Shown: one piece after another, positions 32,277-43,968 of the stretch
How positions within the stretch are numbered: position 1 is the first letter of the stretch
Layout of the letters: each line of letters begins with the position of its first letter
Assembly (NCBI GenBank): GCA_035578175.1
Contig: JAQMRL010000001.1
Coordinates: forward strand, 48,693,553 to 48,757,552
Length of the DNA stretch: 64,000 nt
Direction of reading: 5' to 3'
Source of the DNA: Catonia carolina
Taxonomy: Eukaryota > Arthropoda > Insecta > Hemiptera > Achilidae
The notes under the pieces: model-generated
Database searches by the model: none
What the model was told of the DNA's origin: nothing
The model's input: the letters and a program-made list of their open reading frames with translations, nothing else
Made by a program: the position numbers and the translations under genes

Positions 32277-33795
32277 GAAGAGTAGACTTTCAAAACGTAG
32301 TTATCGACAAAATTAGATTTTTCAGTATCGGCAAAAAACTGCTGGTGGAAAACAGCTACACTAACTGCAAACATATTTACTTGAAAAAATTGCAAAAAAT
32401 CTAAGAAACCCTTTGGTGTTTCTCTGAAGGTTAATTTTTACATAGTTTTCCTGGAAAATGGAAAAATAACATGGACAAACTGCATTTTGTTTGTCTAATG
32501 TGGACATACAGCTTTTTGAATGGGAATCAGGTAAAATACAATGCAATAATAGCCAGCATTAGTTAAAAATACAATTTAATTAATTAAAATTATTTCACAT
32601 ACATTCATTTAAAAAATTTCATAAAAAAATTATAATAAAAGTCCGTCTTCTTCTTCTTCACATTCACAATCTTCCTCATCTGGTCCGTTGTTTTGCGGTT
32701 GTATTTGGTTCAGTAGCACCTCCTTATTCCACCTCAAATCTTCTTCTTGATATCAATTGTTTCCTCCATAAGCTACCAGCAATTGTTTTAAATCAACAAT
32801 TTTTTCCGTTGTCAATTGCCGACCACGTGCAAGTAGTTGAGGTTCAAAACTACTTAATGTGTATGATTTTTTTACTAAGCTTTTATAGCTTGCAGTCAAA
32901 TCATTACTATTGTAGTACGGAGTCCCTTTTACTTTTACCATGGTGCAATTATTTGTTTTATTAAATTTTTTTATGAAAATTCTTTTCAGCTGCTGGATTC
33001 CCTTCACTTTATTGATAAACTTCAATGATGAGTCTTTTACATCTAAAACGTTCCAGTCAACACCTAGTTTTTTTACAACTCCAACATTCTCATAAATCAT
33101 ATACTTCTCTTTCGTTAAAATCTGTTGCTCTTTCATTAATTTTTTTTCAACCTGACCAAACACTTGATCGGCCGGAAGAAATGAATGCCCTCTAACCGGG
33201 TAGTACAATATAACAGACTTTACACTTGCAGGAGCATTTCTGTGTAACCACAACATCAAAGCGTGGATGACATAACTATTTTTATTTTGCCTCCCACAAC
33301 CATCGGCAAATAAGTGTACCACAGATATACCATTTAGATTTTTCCCGGTTAGAAAATTGACTAGTGCAGACGATACTTCGTTCGAACCTCTACCGGACTC
33401 ATTTTCAAGCCAGGTGTAAAAAATGGATTTTCTCCGCTGAGGTCACACACATACTAATACATACTAATGATGTAGTGAACATAACCTGTAAATGCTAAAA
33501 ATTATTACATCAGCTGTTTTCCACGCCGCAGACAAACAGCATTTTGAAAGTCTTCTAGGACAAACTGCATTTTGCTTGTCTTTAGGGACAAACTGCGTTT
33601 TGTTTGTCCATGTGGCTTGGACATAATACGTTTTGAATGTCTAGTCAATTTTCTTGTTGCATTTTCTACCTGTTAAAATGCGTTTTGAACTGCGATGTTT
33701 ATACAGTGCATAGATATAGGTCTAACAATGTGAAATCCATCATAAACACAAAAACGAAAAAATTGGACATACTGCGTTTTGAAAGTCTACTCTTC
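32277..33795. mobile_element. DNA transposon with palindromic subterminal repeats, superfamily unknown
   Basis: A 1.5-kb unit with 24-base inverted ends, GAAGAGTAGACTTTCAAAAC and its complement (32277-32300, 33772-33795), one mismatch. A 22-base near-palindrome of form GACAAACTGC(A/G)TTTTGTTTGTC occurs at 32474-32495, 33559-33580 and 33587-33608, with weaker copies at about 33531 and 33620-33641. The inverted ends contain a related version. A coding remnant lies inside on the minus strand. No clear target duplication is seen, so the class is open. Confidence 0.7.
32753..33439 (-). pseudogene. Transposon-derived protein with FADGCGRQNKN motif, partial
   Basis: About 228 codons are open, ending at a TGA at 32753. 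From the N-terminal side: FYTWLENESGRGSNEVSSAL, then VVHLFADGCGRQNKNS, a stretch with GHSFLPADQVFGQVEKKL, and a basic C-terminal half. The 'LF(S/A)D.C.GQNKN' pattern recurs in uncharacterised transposon-derived proteins of insects and other animals; its Asp could belong to an RNase H-like nuclease. The first part of the protein is missing, so this is a partial copy. No frame breaks are seen in what remains. I cannot name the superfamily. Confidence 0.55.
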
Positions 33796-35156
33796 CTGCT
33801 GTCAAACATGAAGCTCATCTACATGTTTGGCCACATCAGGCCACATCAATCCTGAAGCAATTCAACTTCTTGATAATGAAAGTGTTCCTAAAAGGCTTAA
33901 GAGGAAGAAGCCCTGTGAACAAGTGCAACAGTGCAGCGAGATGTGTTAAAGCAGAGCAATGTGAAGTGTAAAAAGTTGTGAATTGTTTTATGTATATTTT
34001 AGTGTTAAGGTACCTGTAAAACATTGTTGAATGGATTCTATAATTTAAGCTTTCAGTTTTTTAAGATAATATGAACGAAAATGGTTGGTCTTTTAGACCA
34101 AACATTAATTTTTTGTTTGCCGAAGTCTACAATTTAAAATGGCTAACAAAACTGTTGCCTTTTAATAAGTTTGCTATGTTTTTTGGGCAATAGAAACACA
34201 ATTAGTAATTTAAACACTAGAATCAGACATTTATGTTACTAATACTAACAAAATCAATGTTGTAATTGGAAATTCATAAGTCCTATCTGGTGGGGAGGGC
34301 AGTCAGATGCTTACTCAAGAAACTGAGCATTAGCCCTGTAGTACTTTAGAGTTTTTACCCGTGAGCATCTAACTTACAACTGATCTTGGGAAAATTATAT
34401 GTTCTTTAAAAATTAAGAATAGATGCCCTTGTAAATGAAACCCAAAGTAGAAAGTGACAATTTTTTATTGCTTACCTTTGTCAAATGAGATTTCACTGGA
34501 AAGCACTTTTTATATGAGAAAAATGGATTAGTCTCATGGTCAGTCTTGTGAGTGTTCAGTCGAAAGCTAATTTAAGTTGCTATTTCACTTTTGTTGGACA
34601 AACAATTTAAAGTATTGAACAGTCAAGAGCCAAACACATGAAGAAACACTACTGGGTACCCCTTTTAAAATTCACTGAAGGATAAAATCTAGCGAAATCA
34701 GCAATAAATTTGGAAATTTGCTTAAAATGAACTGTAACTATACAAATACCCATTTGGCATTTTCCCTGGAGACTTTTGAGTGGAAAAAATCCCGTGGTGG
34801 CAACACCAACCCAGGACAAAGTAATCTTGGTGATAGGGCTGCTACTGCTTCCAAGCATGCTGCTTTTATTAAAAGTCCCTTACGTTCTTCTGCCCTCTCT
34901 GCTGTTGGGAAAATTCCTCATCTGCCATTAAAGCCATAGACCAGTTACCTCTTGTAACAAAGGCAGCTACCCTAACTGAGTGCTATCATCCAGATCAGAT
35001 AGACTCTAGTTTTATAAGAGGTTGTTACTCCTTCCCTTTACAGCTTCTCATCACTTGTCAGATGAGTTTTTGGGCTTGAGATCAACGGCATTAAAGAATA
35101 TTATTGTCAATAAAAAGAGATTTGTAGATATTCAGAGCTGCGAAAGGTTATCGTTC

Positions 35157-35160
<4 letters not shown>
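33796..35160. other. No gene recognised
   Basis: The 34.7-35.0 kb part is less AT-rich and has overlapping short frames on both strands (about 69-73 codons), but neither shows a family motif. Confidence 0.5.

Positions 35161-35162
<2 letters not shown>

Positions 35163-35193
<31 letters not shown>
35163..35193. repeat. TA dinucleotide microsatellite
   Basis: About 14 uninterrupted TA units, directly beside the tail end of an S2 SINE. Length in the assembly may not be exact. Confidence 0.9.
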
Positions 35194-35194
<1 letters not shown>

Positions 35195-35195
35195 C

Positions 35196-35340
35196 TGTTT
35201 TGAAAATTATTGCTAATGCAGACGATGAAGATTGGTTGATGAAAGTGAGCGACGAAAAATGTCAAACCTGATTGGGAATCGAACACGGGACCCCAGTCAC
35301 TGAAGCCAGTTGCATTAACCTCTACACCATGGGACGGCCA
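35196..35340 (-). repeat. SINE family S2, older copy
   Basis: Retains the head (CCATGGTGTAGAGGTTAATG), a B-box-like GTTCGATTCCC and part of the shared distal half. It directly follows the TA microsatellite. Confidence 0.7.
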
Positions 35341-35559
35341 CTACAATACAGGTGCTGTTTGAGGGATAAATTATGTAGTACCAGATAAGAACAGACGTAA
35401 ATGTATACAGTATTATGTTTGCTACATCATTGAAAAAAGGGATTGAAGTGGTTTTCCCTCATTAAGCATACATCTAGCCAGGCATGTAGCCAGGGAGAGG
35501 CTCGGATCCCTGGTTGCCGCGGATCCCTGGTTCAAGTCTCCAGATTCAGCCACCCCAAA

Positions 35560-35730
35560 CCAAAATCCTGGCTCTACATTCCTGTGACGAGCAGTTGATT
35601 CCCAAAATTACTCAAGAGTATCAGCCTGTAGAATGGAGGTGGTTGGGACGACCACAGAGAAGATGGAAGTATCTATTGAGACTGAAACAGACTGTTACCT
35701 AATACTTGCTGGGAGAAGAAGATTAAATGA
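35560..35730 (+). pseudogene. Short RTE-like 3' remnant
   Basis: YQPVEWRWLGRPQRRWKYLL and a following GEED-like stretch match the GRP.+RW tail of RTE-like reverse transcriptases. Nothing upstream is recognisable. Confidence 0.45.
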
Positions 35731-36359
35731 AGACTTACGGTGACAGTTCGTATTCTCATGAGCACTAATGTATCATCTGACTACTCAATATCTCAGAAAA
35801 CCTACGCAAGGAACTAGATATTTTTAAATTGCGGAAGGAAGTGTCAGTTGTACAAAGAGAATAACAATAACTAAATACGTACTTACACAATTTCCATCCG
35901 TGGTAGAGTATTAAATAGCCTACACATACTGCACACCAACACTTTGGCAGACTTTTGCCAAAAAGTCGAATAACATTCACAAAAATATCTTCGTACCGCG
36001 TTTACTAAAAAGGCTTTATTAAGGTTGGCAATTCCACTTCAAATCTTGGTTGAATTTGATGGAAAAAATTCAAAATATTTCGAACCGTATCATTTTTTCG
36101 TACATTTATTAAAGGTAAATTTGCGAAGCTAGAAAACTTGCGGGATTGTTTTTTAAAGAAAACTATGAATAAAAAATCCTATCTAAAAAAATCAAAAATA
36201 TCTAAATAACGTAATTTTTTTTTGTTCGTGATATATAGTGGAGATGAATTCATTTTTTGATGATAAAAACAATGGATTCAATGAAATATATTTCTTACGT
36301 TTAAATTATTTTAATTTATTGAGATAAAAATTGTTTTGGCGGAGTATTGGCGAAGCATA

Positions 36360-36512
36360 TCACTGCCCCCACCAACTAGTGGTCATGTAGATAATGGCAG
36401 CACATCCCTCTGTTTTCTGTGCGCTTCTGTGCACTGTCAGTCGCGCGGAGTCTGTTAGGCGGTTGTGGTGGCGGGATGCTATGAGAATATCGTAGTGCGG
36501 TACACGCGTGCA
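36360..36512 (+). promoter_or_regulatory. Probable promoter and 5' UTR of the membrane-protein gene
   Basis: This stretch is clearly richer in G, C and CpG than the AT-rich DNA around it. TCAGT at 36437-36441 matches the arthropod initiator. No TATA box is visible at the right distance and no convincing downstream promoter element is seen. Assigned from base composition and position only. Confidence 0.4.
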
Positions 36513-36734
36513 ATGGGCAAGAGCGAAGAAGATTCAGGGGGCAGGAAACTGGTGTATGTCTCCCTTGGATTAACTTTTGTTATTGGACTTGTGTTAGGTG
36601 GTACTATATTTTTTCTTGATTTCAAAAGTAGTCGTGAAACTGCAGCGTTGCAATCGAAAGTTAGCTTACTGACTAACGAAATAATTGTACTTCGTCATAA
36701 TTTGGCGCATCTCAACAATACAGTCATTGGATTG
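36513..36734 (+). CDS. Likely first coding exon of a type II membrane protein, not identified
   Basis: An ATG in good context (GCAATGG) opens 74 codons: a short charged cytoplasmic head (MGKSEEDSGGRK), a ~22-residue hydrophobic segment at about 13-35 (LVYVSLGLTFVIGLVLGG), then a stalk with heptad-like leucines (residues about 38-74) and one N-glycosylation sequon (NNT). The reading runs into a plausible donor, TTG|GTCAGT at 36735; a second choice is CA|GTAAAA at 36739. The 80 bases upstream are GC- and CpG-rich compared with the surroundings and hold a TCAGT initiator-like motif at 36437-36441. The layout fits a single-pass type II protein with a trimeric stalk, such as collagen-like, olfactomedin (gliomedin/colmedin) or TNF-type ligands, but I cannot choose between them. 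I could not find further exons downstream, so they are small, far away or outside the window. Confidence 0.6.
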
Positions 36735-37363
36735 GTCAGTAAAATTATAATCTCTATATATATTAAAAAAATATTTTATATTTCTACTTTTTTTTCTTGA
36801 TCTAGCCTAAAGATAGTAAAATTTAGGACTAAACCATAAATAAATATGTAAATAGGTTTACAAAACTATTTTTTTTTATCGTAAAGACCGTAAGTACATT
36901 ATAAACCGGCGTATCCCTTTAATAAAAAATATTCTTATTTACCTGCGATTGTCATAAAACTAGAGATTAAGTACAAATAAAGTTATTAGAATAAAATGTC
37001 TCCATTTTTACAAAGCTACTTTTTATTTTTAAGTTTATTTGAAGTAGAATCATATCGTGGTTATTAGCGACTACTATGGTTTATGGACCGATGGATTTGA
37101 CTTGTAACAATTTCCAGACCGTACCTGGTAATCGAACCTGACGTTATTAGAAAGGAAAAATTAAAAGCAAAAAATTTAAGCAAATTAGAAATTAAGGTTC
37201 TTAGAATGAGGTGCTAAATAAACAACCTCAAACTGAGTGATAATTCACTTTCAAGTTCAACTCAAAAATTTTAAAACAGAGTAGCCCACTAACAACAGGT
37301 ATCTAATAAAAAACGACTTTACTAAGCGCATTTTACTAATCTTTAAAAAAACTTACCCGAACA

Positions 37364-37534
37364 TTTTTTTTTACTGATTTTGTCTGACTTTTTGCAATTT
37401 CTGCTAATGCAGACGGTGGAGAATGATGATACCTATATGAAAATGAGGGATAAAAAATGCCAGACCTGACGGGGAATCAAACTCGGGACTACGGTGTAGA
37501 AGCCAGTTGCGTTAACCACTACACCAACGGACTG
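37364..37534 (-). repeat. SINE family S2
   Basis: The head CCGTTGGTGTAGTGGTTAAC (A box) and GAGTTTGATTCCC (B box) differ from S1, but the distal half GTCTGCATTAGCAGAAATTG is shared with S1. The T run at 37364-37372 is the tail. Confidence 0.8.
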
Positions 37535-39002
37535 TAAAAATAAATAAAGACAAAAGACATAATAAACATATTTTGTTTTTAGCCTGTAAATTATTTCGGT
37601 GTAAAAATACATATCCAAATATTCGTATTAATATACAAAACACGTTGGTACCGCGTTTTCTAGCTTTCTGACAAAATGCGCTTTCAATGTTCATGGTACC
37701 TACATTTTACAAAAAACGATGCTTTAACTTCGGTAAATACTTCCAGAAAAACCTGGCGACGTTAATATAAGTTAGAAAGTTCCTGCGGACATACCTCTGG
37801 AATAGTTTTATTGTTCAGGTATCTCCTACTAATAGCACAAACTTCACATCAATTGCTTCTCTTCAGGCTGCATTAAAACCCATGGACACAATTTATGGGA
37901 GAATTAGTTGTTTTATAAAATTTTAAAATATTAAGAATATTCGAAGGGAATGGGTCAGATAACTATTTTACCTGAAATAGTTATTCAGGAAAACTAAAAA
38001 ATTGGAGCCGAGAAAGATACTTTTTCTTATGATTAATACTATTACATGCATGCTTTTTCTCTATTATTTTACAGCAAATACTTTAACATATATAAATAAA
38101 AATCGAAAGGTTAAGCTCACGTTTATCCTTAGGAGTATTTGCTTTGAGCACAGCTTTTATATCTAGGCCTATTCTTTTTCATACAAATAAAACGTAGCAA
38201 TAGATCCAATATTCGGAGGAAATCTTTCAAAAATGTGCTTATTTGTGAAACCAGGTTTAAACATAGACACAAGCTCTGGTAAAATATCAAGAGTGTAAAT
38301 ATTATATTTTCGAATGATATTGTTATTTTATTGACTTTGTCTACGTCTGAATCCATCTGTATTGGTTAATATTTTAGGAAAATTAGTCAGAATTTTTTAG
38401 AACAGTTAAATAAAAAATAACTCGAAGAATAAAAATCTTGAACGAAATAAAAAGAGAGCAGATTCTTCCGAAATGAAAAGGTAAAGAGAAAGGTTACCAT
38501 ATGGAAAAAAGTAAATGCTTTATTTTTACCTTCCGCTCACGAGCTTAACCTTTTGCTGCTTATTTATGCTCACGAGAAATTATTTGTTCCATATTTATTT
38601 ATATTTCCATTATCTCATTAACTTTGGAAATATACCTCACTAAGATTAATTTTTTATTAAATTGTTTATTAAATTTTTATGAAACAGATCTATTGGAATC
38701 TAACATAAGATTTTTTAATTTAGTCTAAATCCATGTTCAAAAATTCTACTTTTAATCTCTATTGAAATTTTCTTTAAAATTATCTAAAAGAAATTACCGC
38801 CTTTATGAGACAAGGATGACGGACTGTAAAATTGTCGCAGGTTCAATTTACGGATACGTTCAGGAATTAGTTAAACACCGTTAAAATGTGTAAAAAGCAA
38901 AGTACTCGCAAATTATCTTAGCACAAAACCTCTGCAAAATCTGTTTCAAAAAAGTAGGTAATAAATATATTTTTTTAAACCATTACTTTTTTAAAATAAG
39001 CG
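37535..39002. other. Probable intron of the membrane-protein gene, no exon seen
   Basis: AT-rich and non-coding in appearance. The 36735-37363 part on its left looks the same. Confidence 0.45.
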
Positions 39003-39332
39003 AAAATGTTCGTTTTTTTAACCCGTAATGTGTGCACATTGGAGTCTGTTCATTTTAAGAACAATGAGCAACCACATGACCCACAGGATGATATGTATGG
39101 CGTGAAAATGAGATGTAGTCTAGCATAGACTCAGGCCGACCATTCTTAGAAGTTTATAGTTAATTAAACTCTAAGCATCAAACTACACCGTTAACCACTG
39201 TTTAGTATTTAAACCCGCATAAAAGTAACTAATTTTACTAGGATTCAAACCACGGAAACTTAGTCTCCGAACAGTCAGCTGTTAAACAGCTGAATCGCGG
39301 CGACGACTTTACCACTAGACCAACCCCGTGCG
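39003..39332 (-). repeat. SINE family S3, inverted partner
   Basis: Minus-strand copy with the head GGGTTGGTCTAGTGGTAAAG at the right end and GTGGTTTGAATCCTAG as B box. With the plus copy it forms a pair that could fold into a hairpin of over 300 bp. Confidence 0.8.
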
Positions 39333-39398
39333 TTCCAATTTTTAATGATCCAAAACTTCCAATTTGTTCTCCTATTTGTAATATTATAAAATTTACAA

Positions 39399-39722
39399 CC
39401 CACCGGGTTGGTCTAGCTGTAAGGAGGTCGCCACAAATCAGCTGTTTAACAGTTGATTTTCAGAGACGAAGATAACGGGTTCAAATTCTAGTAAAAGTAT
39501 AATTTTATACGGATTTAAATAATACAGTGTTACCGGTGTACTTTGATGTCTGTTCAATTAAACAATACTCTCTCAGGAATGGTCAGCCTGAGTGTGTACA
39601 AGAATACACCTCATTTACACGTCATACATCATCTTCATACCATTGGGTCATGGGGCTGCTTATTGTTTGTAATTGAAAAGATTGCAATGTACACAACATA
39701 GAGGTTAAATAAAAATAAAAAA
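39399..39722 (+). repeat. SINE family S3, near full length
   Basis: About 325 bp. The head GGGTTGGTCTAGCTGTAAGG and GGGTTCAAATTCTAG resemble A and B boxes. The body has CACCTCATTTACACGTCATAC and GGGTCATGGGGCTGCTTATT. The tail is A-rich. An inverted copy lies 60 bp to the left. Confidence 0.8.
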
Positions 39723-39728
39723 TTTACA

Positions 39729-39920
39729 GATGGCCGCCTCCGTGGCTCAGTGGGTCGATCGCTATACTGCGCTGCACACTGCATAGAGTCCCGGGTTCAA
39801 TACCTGGTAAGAATCTGGAATTATAATACATTGTTAAAAACTGCCGATTCTGTGATGTTACCCATAGTAGTCCCTAATAACCAAACCAGTAATGCGACTT
39901 TAAAATAATCTAAAATAAAG
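39729..39920 (+). repeat. SINE family S4 with tRNA-like head
   Basis: GCCTCCGTGGCTCAGTGGGT (A box) and CCCGGGTTCAATACC (B box) form a tRNA-like head of about 80 bp. An AT-rich body follows. It is too degenerate to be a working tRNA. It adjoins the tail of S3. Confidence 0.6.
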
Positions 39921-40661
39921 AAAAAAGTATTTATAAATTGCTGATCGAAATTTAAAGTAATAGGAATGAAACATCTGAAATTAAAACGAGGTTACTCAAA
40001 AACATTACTATTATTTTACTATTGTAAAAGGACGAGAACTTAAATACAACCTGAACTTTGTAGTCTATATTTGGGCATAACGGTTTACAATTTAAGATGC
40101 CCAAGGTAGTAATAAAAATAGGCCTATTGATTTTAAATTCTAAATTAATTCAAGTAATTTGTTAGAAAATGCACATAACATTCTGGAAAATAAATCAGTG
40201 AATAAAAAAAGAGGATAATGGCTGGTCTAACCGGCTTAACCGCAGAAATACTACACCTGCATCTTTGTTTTCACCTTTAAACATAAAAATAATAATTTGA
40301 TTGCAGTTGTATTGGAATTACTTTGCCACAATGGCAATATAAATTATTTTGATGACAGGTGAACGTGACTAGATCATAACTACGAATTACTTAAAGCCAA
40401 TACTACTTAAGTACTGCATAAACAACCAGTTCAGGAAAGCAAACTTAGTATATTGTAAATAAATACAAGATTATAATGCAGTTATATTACTGTAATAACA
40501 TACCGGTCATTTAAGTTGTTTAACCAACGAAGAAATATAATTTAGGCTAAAAGATATAGGCTAATGTTTAAATATCACGATAAATGTACAGGGGAATTGC
40601 ATGTACTAAATTTAAGCAAATGCAATTTACAATATCAATGGTGTATGTTAAAAGATATAGA

Positions 40662-40800
40662 CTAGACCAATTCCGTGGAGTAATGGTTCGTGCGTTAGCC
40701 TACAAAGTGGAAGATCCCAGGTTGAATTCCCGGCTAGGATCTAGGAATTTTTACAGACCGATACCCACTGCACTCATGACCAAGCAGTTATGACGAATTT
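40662..40800 (+). repeat. SINE-like element with tRNA-like head (S5)
   Basis: CCGTGGAGTAATGGTTCGTG and CCCAGGTTGAATTCCCGG resemble A and B boxes. A GACCGATACCCACTGCAC body follows. Only one copy is seen in the window. Confidence 0.5.
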
Positions 40801-40877
40801 AAATAAACTACAAAATAGACATAAATGCATATAAATTAAAAATTTTAAAGTTTTTCAGATTTTGGCGTAATTTTACA

Positions 40878-41298
40878 TGTTGTTAAGGTCAACAGCTGAA
40901 AGGCTGGTTTGAACCTCTAGAGTCTTCTAAGTAAAACGAGGAGTGAGTTTATAATTGTAGTTTATAATAATTACAGTTTATAATTGCCTTCCTCACTGAA
41001 CAAAAAAGTAGCCTATGCTTATCAGCATGCTAGGCCCTCCGAAAAGCATCCACTTTCCACCCTGCAAATGAGACCTTCACTTTATTCACCTCAGGGTCTG
41101 GCTGTAATATGAAATTCATTACTTTCAGAGGACATAACTCTGATCAGTATCTTTTACACCTCTATCTCTTCTGTTCTTAAATAGTTTAGTCATATAATTT
41201 GCTAACCACGTAATAAGAAATAAAACTATTTTTTGTAGCCTTGGAACTAGCAGATCGAGTGCAAATAATTTAACACTTCATTTGCCTGTTAGGTTGTA
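40878..41298 (+). repeat. Repeat R1
   Basis: Full-length with a ~30-base insertion after ACGAGGAGTGAG that repeats TTTATAAT motifs. Confidence 0.8.
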
Positions 41299-41747
41299 CA
41301 TAGGTTACGAACTATACGCCTAAGCCATAGGTGACTTTATTGCAACCAGAAACAATCATCATGTATTATTTAAAACGCAAAACGTCTATATTATCTAAAA
41401 ATCATTTTATATGTATTATTTATGTATAAGTATTATTTAAAACGCAATATCTAGTCCAATATATTTTAAATGGAGATTCTGTTTGTCCTACAGAGTTATA
41501 CTGAATGGGTTTAAACATTTTTACGCTTTCGTTTTTGTAAAGAGGACGCAACTGATTCTGCAAAAAAACGAGAATGATATTTGGTAAAAGCCATAACGAG
41601 ACTTTGCGAAATAAATAATAAATTAATTGAATTAAAATTTCGATGGTACGGATATCCTGGCGGCGTTGCAGCAAAGTTCAGTTTGTTTTGAAGCGTCGTT
41701 AAGGTAACGGGAATAGTTTATTTAGATGCACATCTTATTTCATAAGT

Positions 41748-42120
41748 GTTGTTGTGTAGGTCATCAGCCGAAAGGCTGGTTTGAACCTGCAGAGGTATTA
41801 GTAAGTAAAACGAGGAGTAAGGTGGTTTACAATTGCCTTCCTCGCTGAGTGGAAAAGTACTCTTATCAGCATGCCGGGCCCTCTAAAAAGCACATATTTT
41901 CCACTCTGCAAATGACATCTTCACTTCATTCACCACAGGGTCTGGCTGTATAATTAAATTCATTACTCTTAGAGGAGACAACTCTGATTAGTGTCTTTTG
42001 CACCTCTACTTCTTCTGTTCTTAAATGATTCAGTAATTTAATTGGGTGACCTTGTGATAAGAAACAGAACTATTTATTTTAACCCTACAACGAACAGATA
42101 TAATGTAAATAATTTGACAC
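41748..42120 (+). repeat. Repeat R1
   Basis: Lies 450 bp from the previous copy in the same direction. The last ~20 bases are lost. Confidence 0.8.
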
Positions 42121-42641
42121 TGTTTATTTCATAAATATAATACAAAAAATCGTAACTCTGTAAATATAGCGACTAACTATATGAGTAAATGTAATTCTGA
42201 AATAGGTTTAGATTAAATTAGTATTATATGAGCAGTACCTATTATATATGAGTGAATTAATTTGGGTTAGTCAACTAGTTTATTTAATTTACATTATTTA
42301 TCTCGGACTAACAAATGTTTTTAGTTGTTTATGGTATTTAAATGTCTATACAATGTTTTCTGATATATATGAGTAACCTACAAGATTATTTAAAATTTTA
42401 AATAGATATTGAAAGAGTAGATGCATTTAAACTTTGTCAAAAAATTATCATTGATTACAATGCAATTAACTGACGTAAAATTTGAAATTCTCAGGTACTG
42501 GAAATTTCATTAGGCTGATACAGTACAAAAGCTTATACTTACAAAACTATTATAATGGTAGTTGATATTTTCACCTCAGTTCTCTCTAAGTTTTTTTTTC
42601 AAAAGGTTTACCGGGGAAGATTATCGTAAATTGTTGCTGTA

Positions 42642-43591
42642 CGAAGTGTGGCTATTAAATAACGAGACTGACGTAAAAAATTTATTTTAATTTTATATCA
42701 TAAATTATAGGTGACATTACAGGTGACATAATCACTTATTGTCACCTTCAATATACACTCCTTCTCTATCCCTACAACGCTCCATGCGAATTTTCCATTG
42801 CTGGAATCAGTGTTGGAAGTCATCTTCTGTCAGCTCCCTCAGAACACGTGCCGCTTTCTCTTTCACAGCTTCCAGAGACTCAAATCTTGTCCCTTTAATG
42901 CCGATTTAACCTTTGGGAACAGGTAGAAGATAATAACATGTGATGAAACGTGGTTTTTTACTTATGATTCAGAAACGAAGCGCCAATCCGTGCACTGGAA
43001 GAGCCGAACTTCACCGAGAGCCAAAAAAGCTCGAATGAGCAAGCCAAAATTTAAAGCAATGATGATTGTTTTTTTTTATCAATGGGATTGTGTACCTTCA
43101 TTGGGTTCCTGAAGGTCAAACAATTAATCAATATTATTACCTTGGAGTACTTTCTAAACTACGTCAAAGAGTAAGAAAAAACGCCCCGAAATGTGGAAGG
43201 ACAAATCATGGGTTCTCCACCAAGACAATGTGCCAGCTCATTCCGCGTTATCTATCAAGAGGTTCCTAGCCAAGTACAGCATCTCAGTGTTAGAACATCC
43301 ACCTTATTAACCAGATCTTGCACCATGTGACTTCTACCTGTTCCCTAAGGTGAAATCTGCATTAAAAGGGACAAGGTTTGAGTCTGTGGAAGCTGTAAAA
43401 GAGAAAGCGGCACGAGTCCTGAAGGAGCTGACAGAAGATGACTTCAAACACTGTTTCCAACAATGGATAATTCGCATGGAGCGTTGTAGGGATAGAGAAG
43501 GAGTGTTTATTGAAGGTGACAATATGTGATTATATATAAAATAAAAATAAAATTTTTTACGTCAGTCTCGTTATTTAATAGCCACACCTCG
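42642..43591. mobile_element. Fold-back mariner derivative
   Basis: A 950-bp element between TA dinucleotides (42640-42641, 43592-43593). The ends, starting CGA(A/G)GTGTGGCTATTAAA, are inverted. The left ~265 bp (to about 42908) is an inverted copy of the right ~240 bp, including the transposase C-terminal coding region, so the 5' half of the original mariner has been replaced by a reversed copy of its own 3' end. It belongs to a different mariner lineage from the copy in DLAT. Confidence 0.87.
42929..43529 (+). pseudogene. Broken mariner transposase, C-terminal two-thirds
   Basis: Motifs in order are TCDETWFFTYD (first catalytic Asp), KRQSVHWKS, a stretch VYLHWVPEGQTINQYYYLG in another frame, HQDNVPAH (second Asp), then PPY-stop-PDLAPCD (third Asp). 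Counting the stop as one residue gives a D34D spacing. At least two frameshifts and one stop make it non-functional. The N-terminal DNA-binding half is missing. Confidence 0.87.
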
Positions 43592-43968
43592 TATGTATCA
43601 TTACTGGAATGAAAGAAACCCTACATCTCGTAATTATTTTCTTAGATGGATGCAGTATCTACGGCTTAACATGCCATTCAGCAAGAACATAAACGACGAT
43701 TTGCGAACATTATAATTGCTTTCCTGTTAACAGAACTATTTATCTTAATGTTAAGTACAGCAAATAACTCAAAGTCAGGGTGAGCTCTCGTTATTTTTAG
43801 CTTTATTTATAACTCCCCATACTTCTACTTATAGTCTACGCATATTTCATTTTATTAGCTTTTAATAAGAATTAATAACACTCATAATAATAAAGATAAG
43901 GAAACTATGCAAGATAGCTTAAAAAATTAATGAACTTTTCCTATGTAGGCCAGCACCATAATAATGTA

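Noticed and set aside
34649..34939. Overlapping frames of 69 and 73 codons on both strands
   Set aside because: The higher GC content makes both frames open by chance; no motif on either strand.
39729..39815. Possible tRNA gene
   Set aside because: A and B boxes are present, but the stems do not close into a cloverleaf by eye and related copies exist with SINE bodies, so a tRNA-derived SINE is more likely.
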